Below, piece after piece: positions 10,834 through 21,059 of a stretch of DNA of 64,000 bases. The position numbers and the translations under genes are program-made. The notes under the pieces were generated by a model. The model did no database searches and was not told where the DNA came from. It saw only the letters and a program-made list of their open reading frames with translations. This DNA is from Podocnemis expansa (lineage: Eukaryota; Chordata; Testudines; Podocnemididae): the NCBI GenBank assembly GCA_007922195.1, contig ML682092.1, positions 286,424 through 350,423 on the forward strand, read 5' to 3'. Positions within the stretch are counted from its first letter, which is position 1. The number at the start of each line of letters is the position of its first letter.

Positions 10834-11736
10834 CCTGCCAGCGCACCAATTCAGGCAACTTTAGATTACCTTCTTGATTTAAGAGAGAAAGGCCTATCCC
10901 TGTCCTCATTAAGAGTCCACTTGGCGGCAATTTCGGCCTTTCACCAAAGAGTAGATGGGGCTCCACTCTTTTCACACCCCACCTCTCATAGGTTCCTGAA
11001 AGGGGCAGAAAAGCTTTTTCCCCACACTCATAAACCCACCCCTCAGTGGAATTTGAACGTTGTGCTACAGGCTCTAACAGAGGTGCCCTATGAACCCTTC
11101 GACTCAGCCACTTTGCTCGTACTGTCCTGGAAGGTGGCTTTCCTGGTAGCGATCACCTCAGCCAGATGGGTCTCAGAGTTACAGGCCCTGTCCTCTGAAC
11201 CTCCATATAAAATTTTCTTCCCAGACAAGGTGGTTCTTCGTCACCACCCCTCGTTCCTGCCCAAGGTTGCCACCCCCTTCCACATGAACCAAGAAATTTG
11301 CCTGCCGGTTTTCTATCCCGACCCTCAGGTGACAGAAAACCAGAGACGGTGGCATACCCTGGATGTGAGGAGAGCGTTCCTAATCTATATCGAGCGCATG
11401 TGATCTTTCCATAAGACCTCCCAATTGTTTGTGGCAGTCGCTGAATGCATGAGGGGCTCCCCAGTATCCTCTCAGTGCATCGCCAAATGGATTATGAACT
11501 GCATTAAAGACTGCTACAGAAGGTCAAACACGCCTCTCCCAGAGACTGTGAGAGCCCACTCTACCTGAGCTCAGGCATCTTTCACAGCCTTCCTTGCTAA
11601 GGTCCCGATCCAAGAGATCTGCAGGGCCGCTATGTGGTTGTCGATACATACCTTCATGACACACTACGCCATTGCCCAACAGGCTAGAGATGATGCTGCC
11701 GTGGGCAGAGCTGTACTCAGTGTGGGTAGAGTGTAA
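10324..11736 (+). pseudogene. DIRS tyrosine recombinase, copy B
   Basis: This frame is shifted from RNase H and overlaps it by about 500 bp. The start is uncertain; ATG 10,324 is the first in the open frame. The core-binding part (TRSIYMAKWNHFS to LAAISAFHQ) is followed by the catalytic domain. The first Arg is in TSARWVSEL; His is in RAHST near 11,557. The codon for the partner Arg has become TGA, where copies A and D have Arg. The candidate nucleophile Tyr is in THYAIAQQ. A further TGA lies at 11,401-11,403, and the frame ends at 11,736. The enzyme would integrate the circular cDNA; this copy is dead. Confidence 0.85.
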
Positions 11737-11744
11737 CTCCTCCC

Positions 11745-11870
11745 ACCATCCTTGGGTACGGCTAGTAGTCGCCTGTAACTGAATGATGTGAGCAGCGCTC
11801 GAAGGGAAACGGTTGGTTACTTACCAGTAACCGTCCTTCTTTGAGATGGGCTGCTCACATGAATTCAGGC
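11745..11870 (+). repeat. DIRS copy B internal complementary region
   Basis: The segment holds GTAACTGAATGATGTGAGCA, then GGTTGGTTACTTACCAGTAACC, then the inverted form GATGGGCTGCTCACAT. It is complementary to the outer ends of the element, which is how DIRS elements rebuild their termini. It sits directly after the recombinase stop. Confidence 0.75.
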
Positions 11871-11879
11871 CCCTCCCAC

Positions 11880-12115
11880 CATCCCCGCTAATGGAGTTGG
11901 GAAAGTTATATGGGACTGGGAGGGTCAGGGTCATGGTCACCTATATAGCCGCGATTGCGGCGTGGAGGGGGCATTGGCCGTGCACCCTGACCTGACAGGC
12001 TAACGCTAAAGACTTTCCAAGCTACTGTGTACTGCGGCATGTAGACACACCTGTAACTGAATGCATGTGAGCAGCCCATCTCGAAGAAGGATGGGTACTG
12101 GTAAGTAACCAACTG
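11880..12115 (+). repeat. DIRS copy B 3' inverted terminal repeat
   Basis: This is the inverted counterpart of 6,484-6,640, extended at the outer edge by AGCAGCCCATCTCGAAGAAG and GGTACTGGTAAGTAACC. Homology to copy A (2,531-2,790) and copy D (55,275-55,540) covers the full length. Confidence 0.85.
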
Positions 12116-12116
12116 A

Positions 12117-12893
12117 TTGAGGGAGCAATGCAGGGGTGCTATTTTATCCCCAGAAGCAGACAGAACTACAGAGGATCGGCGCAGGTGTGGTACCGGCAAT
12201 CCACACCCAGAAGAAGATGATAAACCAGTTAAAGATCAGCAGTGGACTCTTTCCCCTGTGGGAGACGAAGGTTTGATTTTCACATCTACCTCACTGAAAC
12301 ATCTACCTCACTGGACTATGGAGTCTAAGCTTTCACTTTGTTTTTTTGCCTTTGTGATCTGTCCCACTGAGATCTCTAATGCCTAGACCACTCCAGGGCA
12401 GAAAGACACCAGGGGCTTGGAACTTCAATCAGCTGGCACCAAGCTATTTCACTTTATCAAGGCTTCCTCGCCCAGGACACCCTGCTGCAGTGTGAAGTCG
12501 TGGCTACAGGACCGAATTTGTTGGTTCACACTCAGCTCTCCCATCCCATTTGGAATTGGTGACTGTCCAGGATTTGGTCTGTGAGTAGGCTCTTGGTATT
12601 GAGGGCTTGTCTTGTGTTCCCTAAAGTCTTTTTGTGTGGTGTGAGTGAGTTTGATAAGCCAACCTGTGGGGGGAAGGCAGCCCAACCCCCTGTGAGGGGT
12701 TGAGGGTGTGATTAGAGTCCTGCCTACTTGGAGCCACCCTGCACTTCGGTGTAAAACCAAGGGCGGGTAAGCTAGGCATTTTCCTCTTGTTTTTTGGTAC
12801 CGTGCACCGCTCTGGCAAACCTGAAGTCCTCCTCTTTTTGTGTCTTTGGAGAGCACTCTTGGTTTGAATTTGGTATCCCTGTAAGACCTAGGC
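12117..12893 (+). other. ERV-derived sequence after DIRS copy B
   Basis: An open frame at 12,117-12,386 is hydrophilic, then ends with a short hydrophobic run (SLCFFAFVI). This would suit the overlap of an integrase tail with an env signal peptide, continuing the ERV interrupted at 6,480; this is inference. From about 12,400 the sequence is non-coding and leads into the gag start, so it may hold LTR or leader. No LTR ends were identified. Confidence 0.35.
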
Positions 12894-13300
12894 ATGGGAT
12901 CTGGACAGTCTTGTGTGGTACTGCTTTCCCCAAAAGGAACACCTGCACATTACATGTCTTGTCGTTATGGGCCCAAGACTTGCAAGTACCTAGGTAGGTG
13001 GAATCAGGCCATCTTTAAAATTTTGAAACTGCAGTTTCCTGAAAGTGGCACCTTTGATAGTAGCAAAATTGTACATCTTAAGAGTGCCTTAGGAAAGAAG
13101 GAAGCTAAAACCTCAGATGCACAGTGGTCAGCTTATTTCCATTGGTATGAGGAGGCTTCAAAGTGCCAAGCAGCCTCAGTGCCATCCTCATACAGAAATT
13201 CCTTAGATCATCTTAAGGAAAAGCTGAATAATCAACAGACTAAATGTGCAGGGGATAATACTCAATTGTCCACTCCCCTGCACCCCAGTCTTCCACAGAG
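12894..13300 (+). pseudogene. ERV gag N-terminal (matrix-like) fragment
   Basis: The frame opens with MGSGQS, a glycine at position 2 as in myristoylated retroviral matrix proteins. It continues with YGPKTCKYLGRWN and a charged helical stretch for about 130 residues. Matrix proteins bind the inner plasma membrane. After about 13,280 the retroviral sequence ends and unrelated GC-rich DNA begins, so capsid and the rest of gag are missing. Its position after an integrase and before no pol means it is not in normal proviral order with 5,903-6,335. It is either a second provirus or a rearrangement. Confidence 0.55.
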
Positions 13301-13316
13301 GCGGCTTTTGGGGTAG

Positions 13317-14280
13317 GCAAGGCAGGTGGTGGCCTTGGGCCCCCAGAATTGGGGGGTCCCGCCATCCCCTCAGTGAGTGCAGGGAAGCCACACCACTCAG
13401 CCCCCTGCTTTAAGTTAAAAACAGTCTGTTCTCCCTGTCTGCTGGCTCGCCCCACCCCCAGGGAGTAACAGCCAGCCCAGGGGTGCAGCGGCCAGCCCAG
13501 AGGCCAGACTTCACACTCTCGTCCCTCCCCTGGGCTGGCTGTTCCTTCTTGGGGCAGGGCGAGAGAGCAGAGCCCAGCCTCTATGCTGGCCTGCTCCACT
13601 TACACCCCCAACCATGTGTCAAGCAGCAAACTTTCCCTTGGTGTGGGGTGAATGGATCAGGGCTTCCCCCAGCCTGCTTTGCTGCTCCACTCAGGTTAGG
13701 CTGGGAGCAGGCCATGCCCAGTGGCACAGCAGCCCCACAGCAAGCAGGTGCCAACCCCCAGACCAAAGCCTCTAATCCCGAGTTCCCCAGGGTCCCAGGT
13801 AAGTCTGAGGGCTCCATGCCCTGGACCTGGAGAGTGGATATAGGGGGGTGGGGAAGGGGACTGGCACTGGGGAGCAGCCAGGGCTGCTGGCAGGGGTGGA
13901 AGGGGACTGGCACTGGGAGCCAGGCTAGCTGGAGACTTGGCTTCAACTTCCATCTGTGCTACCTCTTGTGTGTCTTTGGGCAACTCATTTAGTCTTTCTG
14001 TGCCTCAGTTCCCCAGCTGTTTGTTATAGTGGGAATAGAAGCACTGTCCTGCCTCAGAGGGCTGGGTAAGAATAAATGCATTAAGGACTGTGAGGTGCCC
14101 AAAATACTATAATGGTGGAGGCCATAGAAATAGCTCATAGACAGACCTAGACCCTCAATGTCACAGTTCCTAAGGGTGGGCAGAGGGAACAAACTAGCTA
14201 AGGGCTGCAGGGAAAGACATTGGAGCTGGCAGTAGGGGCAAGTGGCAGGAGGCAGAGACTTAGAAAAAAAATAACAAAGA
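13317..14280. other. No gene recognised
   Basis: The sequence is GC-rich with long open frames on both strands that reflect composition and show no domains. The opening stretch (13,305-13,350) resembles 26,600-26,650 and 33,733-33,775, so it is probably part of a dispersed repeat. Confidence 0.4.
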
Positions 14281-14282
14281 GT

Positions 14283-14520
14283 TGTGTGGCAGTTTGAGAC
14301 TAACCGATTTATTTTTCGCATGAGCTTTCATGGGAGAAAATCCCACTTCCTTAGATGCTTCGAAGATGGGTGAATTTACAGACCATCTTCGAAGCATCTG
14401 AGGAAGTGGGATTTTCTCCCATGAAAGCTCATGTGAAAAATAAATCTGTTAGTCTCAAAGTGCCACACAACTCCTTGTTGTTTTTTTGCCGGACTAGACT
14501 AACATGGCTATCCCTTTGGA
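14283..14520. repeat. Inverted repeat made of two head-to-head repeat copies
   Basis: The left arm (14,290-14,372) and right arm (14,381-14,461) are close reverse complements. The inner ends GATGCTTCGAAGATGG and CCATCTTCGAAGCATC match perfectly. The right copy continues with TAAATCTGTTAGTCTC and a tail ending AACATGGCTATCCCTTTGG. Single copies of the family occur at 28,190-28,335 and 50,870-50,960, tails at 22,115-22,205, and an inverted one at 42,215-42,290. Confidence 0.8.
14395..14434 (+). ncRNA. Hammerhead-ribozyme-like motif (weak)
   Basis: CTGAGGA (14,398-14,404) fits the CUGANGA core. A stem follows (14,406-14,411 with 14,417-14,422), then GAAA (14,423-14,426), then GCTC and ATGT, which can pair with the upstream GCAT. 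This order is that of a hammerhead with a very short stem III. Against it: an extra A at 14,405 between the core and stem II, only about four pairs in stem I, and degenerate cores in sister copies. It may be a relic or a coincidence. Confidence 0.25.
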
Positions 14521-16130
14521 AAGAGACTTAGAAAGAATGCTAATACTAAAAGAGCAGGTATGGTGATGGTGCTGAATGGTGGCAATATCTGGAAACATTA
14601 GGTGTTAAGTATCCAGTGAAGTGCAGTCAATTGCTATAACTGAGGCTTAAAATAATGGAAACATGCACAAGTCTTCCACTGATGACCAGCTATTAAAGGA
14701 ACTCAGAACACAAAGTGGTCATTTGAAATTGTTCTTTTCTTCTATTCTGGTTGTGGGGTACCAATTCTCTCTGGCATCTGGGGCCCAACCCTATATTTGC
14801 CCTCCCTCGCCCCCACACAGGGCAGGAGGTGTCCTGGTACCACCTCCAAGCTGCCCTGAGGAGGAGGTCTATAACTGTGGGCAGAGGGATATGTGGAAAT
14901 GCAGGCTTTGCTCACTCCCCCCAATCCCTTGCTTTTACCCTGTGCATGGTGCTCACTACTCAGGCAGCCAGAGGCAGGTGATCTTTTCAGCTGGGCAGCT
15001 ATTGTTTCATCTGGGTCGCTCTCACTCACTCACTCCCAGGTATTGCTCAGATTCTCAACACAAATTGCCTCTCTGCCAGCCCTCCGCTCTGGCCCTGATG
15101 TGTCCTCTGGGGCACCACATGGGGCCTGGGGCCCACTGGGTGTCCTGCCACCCACCTCACCCCCTAGCTTCCCTTTCCTTTCCCTGGGCCCTGGAGCCCT
15201 GTACTTACGCCTGTACTGGTGGGTTAGGGGAGCAAAGCTGAGTCAGAGCCATGCCATGTGCACAGGCTGCCTTCCTGGAGGGGGATTCAAATTGCCCTCC
15301 TCTCTTCCCCTGGAACAAAGAGAGGATCTACTCTGTGTCTCAGCAAGCCTGTGGGGGAGGGAGCTGATCTGAGATCAGACTCTGACTGCAACAATTTATC
15401 TTAGTTATTTGCATGCCCTCTGGGTGGCTTACAGAATACCAGGAGCTGCAAGAGACTTGAGTGGCTGAGAGGTGCAAATCACTAAGATAAGTTGTTGCAG
15501 CCCAAGTTCCTTTACTGTTCTGTCAGCCAGGCCCTGGCAGGGGACTACATAACCTGTCAAGCCAGCACAAGCTCCTGTCTTGAAAGGAACAAAGCACAGT
15601 ACGCTCCACTTCTTTGCTGCCAAAACCAATCTGTGTGAGTATGGTTTTGACACCCTGTAAAATACTTCACCTGAGGCCTTGCCCCTTTTGCCCCACCATA
15701 GTTATGGCCCTGGGCCCTCTCACACCAGTCTGGAGCCCTTCATGCCAGTCCAGACCCCCCTCATTCTCCTCAGCTGCTTTCCCCCAAACACCTGCCCCCC
15801 ACCCCAGCTACTGCCCCCCTGCCTCAGCTACTGCCCCAACACACCTGCTAGTCCCCCCAACCCTTCTCCAACCCACTGCTGTGCTGCACCATCTTCCCCC
15901 ATTGCCCAGGGGCTGACCCCCTCCCCTGCACCTTTTCCCTGCCAGGCTGGCTCACCTGTCCCTGAACCCCCACCCCAGGGCCCCCTTACCTGGCTGCCAC
16001 ATCACTGTGGAGCAGCCCTGTCCGGATTGAGGCTCCCACCCAGAGCCTGCTCTCGCTGAGCAGGCTCAGAGACTGAGGCTCAGGCTGGAGCTCCCTGCCC
16101 TCCTGGAGCACACTGGAATGGCGTTCCAGG
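14521..16130. other. No gene recognised
   Basis: C-rich non-coding sequence, with proline-rich open frames at 15,600-16,060 that reflect C-runs. No terminal repeats or domains were seen. Confidence 0.4.
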
Positions 16131-16134
16131 GCCT

Positions 16135-16302
16135 GCTATTTTTAGGGGCTCAGCATTCCAGGGCACCTAAAAGTAGAAAATGGTGTCAGAACGCTGTGTT
16201 CCAGTGCCCACTATTTTGAAATGGTGGTTCCCAGAACTCAGCATTCCAGCTCCATATTCTGTTTTTAGGGGCCCCGGAATGCTGAGCCCCTAAAAACAGT
16301 GA
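16135..16302. repeat. Inverted repeat related to the hAT MITE interior
   Basis: TTTTTAGGGGCTCAGCATTCC (16,138 onward) recurs inverted as GGAATGCTGAGCCCCTAAAAA (16,276-16,297). A third related piece, GTTTTTAGGGGCCCCGGAA, starts at 16,261. Similar TTTTTAGGGGGCCC sequence lies inside the hAT MITEs (for example near 5,170). Confidence 0.6.
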
Positions 16303-16305
16303 GAC

Positions 16306-17750
16306 CTGCAATGCCGTTCATGTGTGTTCTGGCTTATTTTAACCCCCAGGGGTGAGGCAGGCCTGCCAAGGCCTAGCTGCCTGGCTAGTGGGGGTGCTGA
16401 TGGGCTGACTGCCATGTGAACTACAGCCTCCAGCGCAGCCTTCTGGCTGTACTGCACGTGCCAGTCAGCACTGCCCATGGGAGCTGACTGGCTAGCCTCT
16501 AGCCCCAGACTCCCCTCCCCAGCGCTTGCCTACCTGTGCCACGGCCTTAGGCTGGCAGGGGAGGTGGGGCCATGCAGGGGGGAAACTGATGCCAGGGGCC
16601 CAGGAGTTTTTGGACTACTGGCATTTGATTTCTTGAGCTATTGTCTGCAACCACAAAGGCAAGAAACTGAACAGGAAAGAAGTGACATTTCCACCTAACC
16701 ATCTTGCTCCAGGATGGTCATGCTGGGAAAAAAACAGCAATATTGTAAAAATCAGCAGCACTACAGTATGCTTCCAAAAATTTTGGAAAACCAGAACTAC
16801 CCAGATCTGTTTGGAAGTTAATGGAATGAGAGAATATTTAAAATGTTTGGGCTTTTAAATAAAATTGGGTAGACTTTTAAGACAACACTTAAAAGACTCT
16901 GGATATTCCCAGCTGAAGTTCATACAGCTTTCACTCTTCCTTATGTCACTGGTTGTTCCCACCAGCTGCTGTTTCCTCCCCCGCTCCTTTTCCTTTGTGG
17001 CTCTCTCCAAAACTTCTGTAGCCACAGGAAAAGTCAGTTCTTGCTGCTCTAACTCTGATGTTTACCTCTGCTTCCTTGGCTTCCTGCATTAACTCCACAT
17101 CACATCTGTGGGCAGCACCATCAGCTTCCCTGGCTGCAGCCTCTTCTCAATGCTTTGATGCTAAGTCACAGTTGTTGGCAGCACCCTCAGTTTACTTGTC
17201 CTCAGCTGCTTCTTTAAACTTCATTTCTTCTTCCTACTGTATACACTAATGTTCCTTTACTTTCTCCTGGGCTTGCAGGTGAACATGTTCCAAATTTACA
17301 GCTACCATACCGCCAGAAATCTTCATGTGTTAATCGTCCTTTCCTGAAATAAAGGAACAGAAAACAACAAACCATGGTCTCCCCCTAACCCTTCTCAGCC
17401 ACTGCACCTATGGCGCACTTAAAATCACTTATATTAGCCATCCAGTTGTGAGCCTCATTCAGAGTGACAAGCTGTGCACATATCCTGCTCTCACTGCACC
17501 ACTGTTATGTTCCCCTCCTGCAATGTGGACTGGTGTGCTGCTGTATCACCCCAATTCTCTGCTCTTGGGCTCCCACTTACCCCACTTTGCAGTGTGAACC
17601 CCAGCTCCTGGTTCAGCTCACAACCTGCTCCTTTGTGTAATTGGTCCCTCACCCAGTGGAGAAGTGCTCTGGGTAGCCACTCATGGGACAGATCTCCAGC
17701 AAGCCCCTGCTCCACTCCCAGCTGTAACCCAGCAATTACCATCTTGCAGA
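16306..17750. other. No gene recognised
   Basis: Mixed-composition DNA with short open frames only. Nothing assignable. Confidence 0.4.
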
Positions 17751-17754
17751 TGTA

Positions 17755-18960
17755 AGGGGACTGATAGCCCCTTACTGAGACTGAATGGGTTGATTGGCCA
17801 CTCTCACCTGGAAGCAGGACTCTGAAACAGACAGCCCCAGGGCCAGTGGGAGAGGCCAGTGTCCCAGGATGGCCTGATTGATTGAGAGTGCTCCCCTGCC
17901 CCTGAGCTGAAACTACAGGCTGGACATGCCTGGGAAGCCAGAGGGGGGGGCCTAGCTAAGGAGGAAGCACTAAGCAGCCAGCAGCTGGGAGCCAGAGAAC
18001 CCAGGCAAGGGATCTGGACTGAGTTGATTTCTGCAGAGCAAACCCACAGCAGCTGGACCAGCAGAGAGCCAAGCAGAGCTGGAGCTGAAGTTCTCAGGAG
18101 CTGGGTGCAGGAGGCCACAGAAGGAGCCAAGGGGCTGAGCTGACCTGTGCAGACGGCAGGAGGACCAGAGGAGCCCAAGGAGCACCCCAGAGAGCCACAC
18201 GGGACCCGAGCAGCAGCTGGGAGCCAGAGCTGGGGCCATCTGGAGCTGGGTGTGGTGAGCAGCTGGGGAACAGCAAAGGGGGGTTGATGCTGGGAAGAAG
18301 GGCCCTGCCCCTGGAGCTTGGGGACGTGTGGCCACAGCCAGAGCCTGCACCTGGCCCCCTGGAACATCCAGTCACAGCCAGGCCTGGGCAGAGGGTTTGC
18401 AACGTGGAGAACAGACTGTGAGACTGTTCCTCAGGCCCCCGAGACTCTGTCTGTAGTGCCCCCATGCCAGGCAGTGGCACTGGGGATTTACTGTTCACCT
18501 TTTTCCACTTTTCTCTATTTTCTTATTGGGCTATTTTTTATTTCTGTGTGCTTAAATAAATTGTATATAGTGTATATAGTGACTGGTCGGCCAGAAGAGT
18601 GGTCAGTGTAGTCAGCACCCTGGAGTGGGGACACCCTAGCCCTGTCCTGAGAGACCATGATAACAGTAGGGGTCGAGCCCCCCAGAAATTCTGGGGCCCA
18701 GCCTTGTCAGGGTTACAGGGACTCCTCCACACAAGAGATTGGGAGGGGAGCATTTGAGGTCAGCAGGCCCCTGGATAAAGGAAGTGGGAGCAGAGACCCA
18801 GATCCTTTTGCTACCCACCTTCACCGGGATAGTATACAAGCCAGGGAAGTTCCCCACAATAGCAGGTCCATCTCCCGGCTTACACAGAGTTTAGAGCTGC
18901 TCACTGAACCCTGCAAGCTTATTTTCAGTTGTGTGAAAATTTATCAAAGTAATTGATATG
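17755..18960 (+). repeat. Candidate LTR with polyadenylation signal
   Basis: A purine-rich GAG/CAGC stretch of about 700 bp is followed by a T-rich segment with AATAAA at 18,555-18,560. A block containing GGGGTCGAGCCCCCCAGAA comes next. The order resembles an LTR (U3, R with poly(A) signal, U5) and its downstream leader. The matching second LTR and target duplication are not in the window. Long open frames on both strands here reflect GC content. Confidence 0.35.
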
Positions 18961-19224
18961 AACCAGCACTTGCACTCCAAGTCTGTGTCCGCACAAGGCT
19001 TTTATTTCAAACCAGCCGTTGCTTCAAAATAAAACTTGTCATGTCCAGACGACGTTTATTTCAAAATGACAGGAGCCCGTCATTTCCAGATAAGGTCCAT
19101 TGTTTCGGAATAGTAAAACCTCCCCTGAAAAAGAAATAACCCTTGTTTTGAAAGGGTTGTTTCGAAACAATGTAGTTCGGACGCGTCGCCTCGAAACAAC
19201 CCTGTTTTGAATAGGGGCTTTGAA

Positions 19225-19259
19225 CTTCCTCCCAGGGTACATGGCACCCTGGGAGGAAG
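19225..19259. repeat. Perfect hairpin, 14-bp arms
   Basis: CTTCCTCCCAGGGT, loop ACATGGC, ACCCTGGGAGGAAG. The right arm recurs near 50,043 inside the Harbinger element. Confidence 0.9.
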
Positions 19260-19772
19260 GCCCAACCCCTCAGCACCTTGGCCAGGGAGCAGATCAGCAC
19301 CCCAGCCAGGGTGCTGAGGGAAGTTGGGGGGGGGCTCAGGGGGGCGTCAGGCACCAGTGGGCTTCATCTGCTGCCCCTGCTTGCTGGCAGCCAGGGTGGG
19401 CAGCAGGTCCCCCAGCTGGCTGGACCCACTTTCCACACTCTGGGGCTGGCAGCGGCGGCAGAGCACTGTGGGTGCCCCGGTCCTCCAGCCCCTGGTCGCT
19501 TGCAGTGCTCTGCCCACCGCCCACCAGCTTGCCCCTTAGCCTGGGCACCAGTGGCAGCTTGTGGGGGGTAGGGGTCCGGGGCTGGAGCTGCGGGGAAAGC
19601 CAGCTTCCACATCCCCTGCCGATCCCAGGCAGCGGGGGGGCAAGCCTGCTCCCCCATCCCAGGCAGATGCAGATGCCCAGTAGGGGGAGGGGAGAGCCAA
19701 CTTCAGCCCCAGCCACCCTGCCAGCAGCCGGGAGCCTGGGCTGCAGGGCACAGGGATAAGGGCGCCCTGCAC

Positions 19773-20123
19773 CTATGTTCCCTCTAAGCTGTGCACATGC
19801 ACACAGGTTGTGAAACCTGTGCACACAACAAAATAAAGCGCACACAAAAAAAAATTCGACAGTGCTAATATTTTTATGCTGCTTTAAAAAGACAATTTCA
19901 AGTAGCATGTTTAAAATAAAGTTTTTTAATTTATAAAATCATTTCCATCACCATATCAAAATAAAATTTGTACATTATTTGCATCATACACACTTACTTT
20001 GTTGCACTCACAAGTATGATCACACTTACTGGAGCACGCACAAATTTGGACACTGGTTCCAAAGATTCGCACAAAAGAAATTTTTTTGCGCACACAGACT
20101 ATGAAAAATTAGAGGGAACACTG
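19773..20123. mobile_element. hAT-type MITE with 8-bp duplication
   Basis: The left end is CTATGTTCCCTCTAAG; the right end, read inverted, is CAGTGTTCCCTCTAAT. A perfect duplication CCCTGCAC flanks it (19,765-19,772 and 20,124-20,131). The AT-rich interior lacks a coding frame. It is inserted within the Harbinger-like derivative and is therefore younger. Confidence 0.85.
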
Positions 20124-20247
20124 CCCTGCACCCCTGCCGCTGACCCTGCGGCAGGGGCTAAGCTATAGGGGCACTCCAGCCCCCTACCCGCCTGCAAGCA
20201 GCCAGGGAGGGTGCCCGCTCCCCCAGACACTGGCAGGCTGGCAACCT

Positions 20248-20328
20248 CTGGTCAATTTCACAGAGGTGAAATTGACCAGGCTGTGGACTCTGCAGCCTGG
20301 TCAGTTTCACCTCTGTGAAGTTGACCAG
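20248..20328. repeat. Two adjacent related hairpins
   Basis: 20,248-20,279 is a perfect hairpin (CTGGTCAATTTCAC, loop AGAG). 20,297-20,328 is its near copy with two mismatches and loop CTCT, so the two are inverted relative to each other. Confidence 0.85.
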
Positions 20329-20674
20329 AAGTTGGGGAGCCTGAAGCCTGCCAGGGGCTGGGTGAACCGGCACCCCCTCCCCCCCCCGCGGCTTGCAGGC
20401 CACCACGAGCTGGGGGGACCAGCTGTGCCCCGGCCGCTTGCAGGCGGCCAGGGGCTGGGGGACCGAGAGCTCCACCCTGCTGGTGGCCACGTAGACCAGG
20501 CAGCAGGGAAAGCCAGCTACCAGACCTGCTGCTCCCCCTGGCTGCCTGCAAGCTGGGGCAGAGGGTGAAGCTGGTTCCCTGCCCACCACCTCCAGGGGAG
20601 CCAGGGGAGCCAAGCAAGGGGGATTGGGAAGTCCTGCACCCCCCCCATTTGCCCAGAGGCTGGGGGCAAAGCTC

Positions 20675-20935
20675 ACAGCCCCTACTGCTTCCCAGGCAGT
20701 GGGGGGCATGGATCTCCTAGCCCCCAGCTAGCCCCTTTGCCCAGGCACGGTGAGCACAGGGACAGGGGGCTAGAAGCCTGATGTGGCTCGGAGCTGCTTG
20801 CCGCAGAGGGCAAGCAACTCCCAGCCCCATCTGGCTCCTAGCCCCCTGCCCCTGTGCTCACCATGCTTGGGCAAAGAGGGCTAGCTCGGGGCTAGGAGAT
20901 CCATGCCTCCACTGCCTGGGAAGCAGCGGGTAAGA
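20675..20935. repeat. Long imperfect hairpin, arms over 100 bp
   Basis: CTTCCCAGGCAGTGG and ATGGATCTCCTAGCCCC on the left are matched by GGGGCTAGGAGATCCAT and CACTGCCTGGGAAG on the right. Pairing continues inward through TGAGCACAGG/CCTGTGCTCA to a centre with GCTTGCC/GGCAAGC. Confidence 0.8.
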
Positions 20936-21023
20936 GGAGCAGCAGGATCCTTTCCCCACCACCCCCAAAAGCGGCAGGGAAGAGGGGGGCCCCCCTATCT
21001 GAGCAACTCGCCCCGTGATTCTC

Positions 21024-21059
21024 CCCCTGCCACTGGCTCTCCAGAGCCAGTGGCAGGGG
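21024..21059. repeat. Perfect hairpin, 17-bp arms, 2-nt loop
   Basis: CCCCTGCCACTGGCTCT, loop CC, then its exact reverse complement. It is the fourth hairpin in the same Harbinger-like derivative. Confidence 0.9.

Larger units (their letters stand above)
6484..12115 (+). mobile_element. DIRS-type retrotransposon copy B, nearly full length
   Basis: This is the most complete copy. The order is 5' inverted repeat, gag-like frame, RT, RNase H, overlapping tyrosine recombinase, internal complementary region and 3' inverted repeat. The 5' repeat (6,484-6,640) is the reverse complement of 11,925-12,064. The 5' end lacks about 65 bp of the outer terminal segment that the 3' end has (12,065-12,115). 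It sits inside ERV sequence (integrase before, probable pol/env-junction sequence after). Several in-frame stops make it inactive. Confidence 0.9.

Noticed and set aside
12894..13300. Intact, domesticated retroviral gag gene
   Set aside because: Only the matrix-like N terminus remains and the sequence changes abruptly at about 13,280.
13240..13992. Open frames over 100 residues on both strands at 13.2-14.0 kb
   Set aside because: Overlapping frames on both strands in GC-rich DNA, with no domain or conservation visible.
17804..18498. 187-residue minus-strand frame and its neighbours
   Set aside because: Composition-driven frame antisense to an LTR-like unit; no domain or signal peptide pattern that I trust.
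19220..20709. Long GC-rich frames (up to 190 residues) at 19.2-20.7 kb
   Set aside because: They lie within a non-autonomous Harbinger-like derivative, overlap on both strands and cross hairpins.
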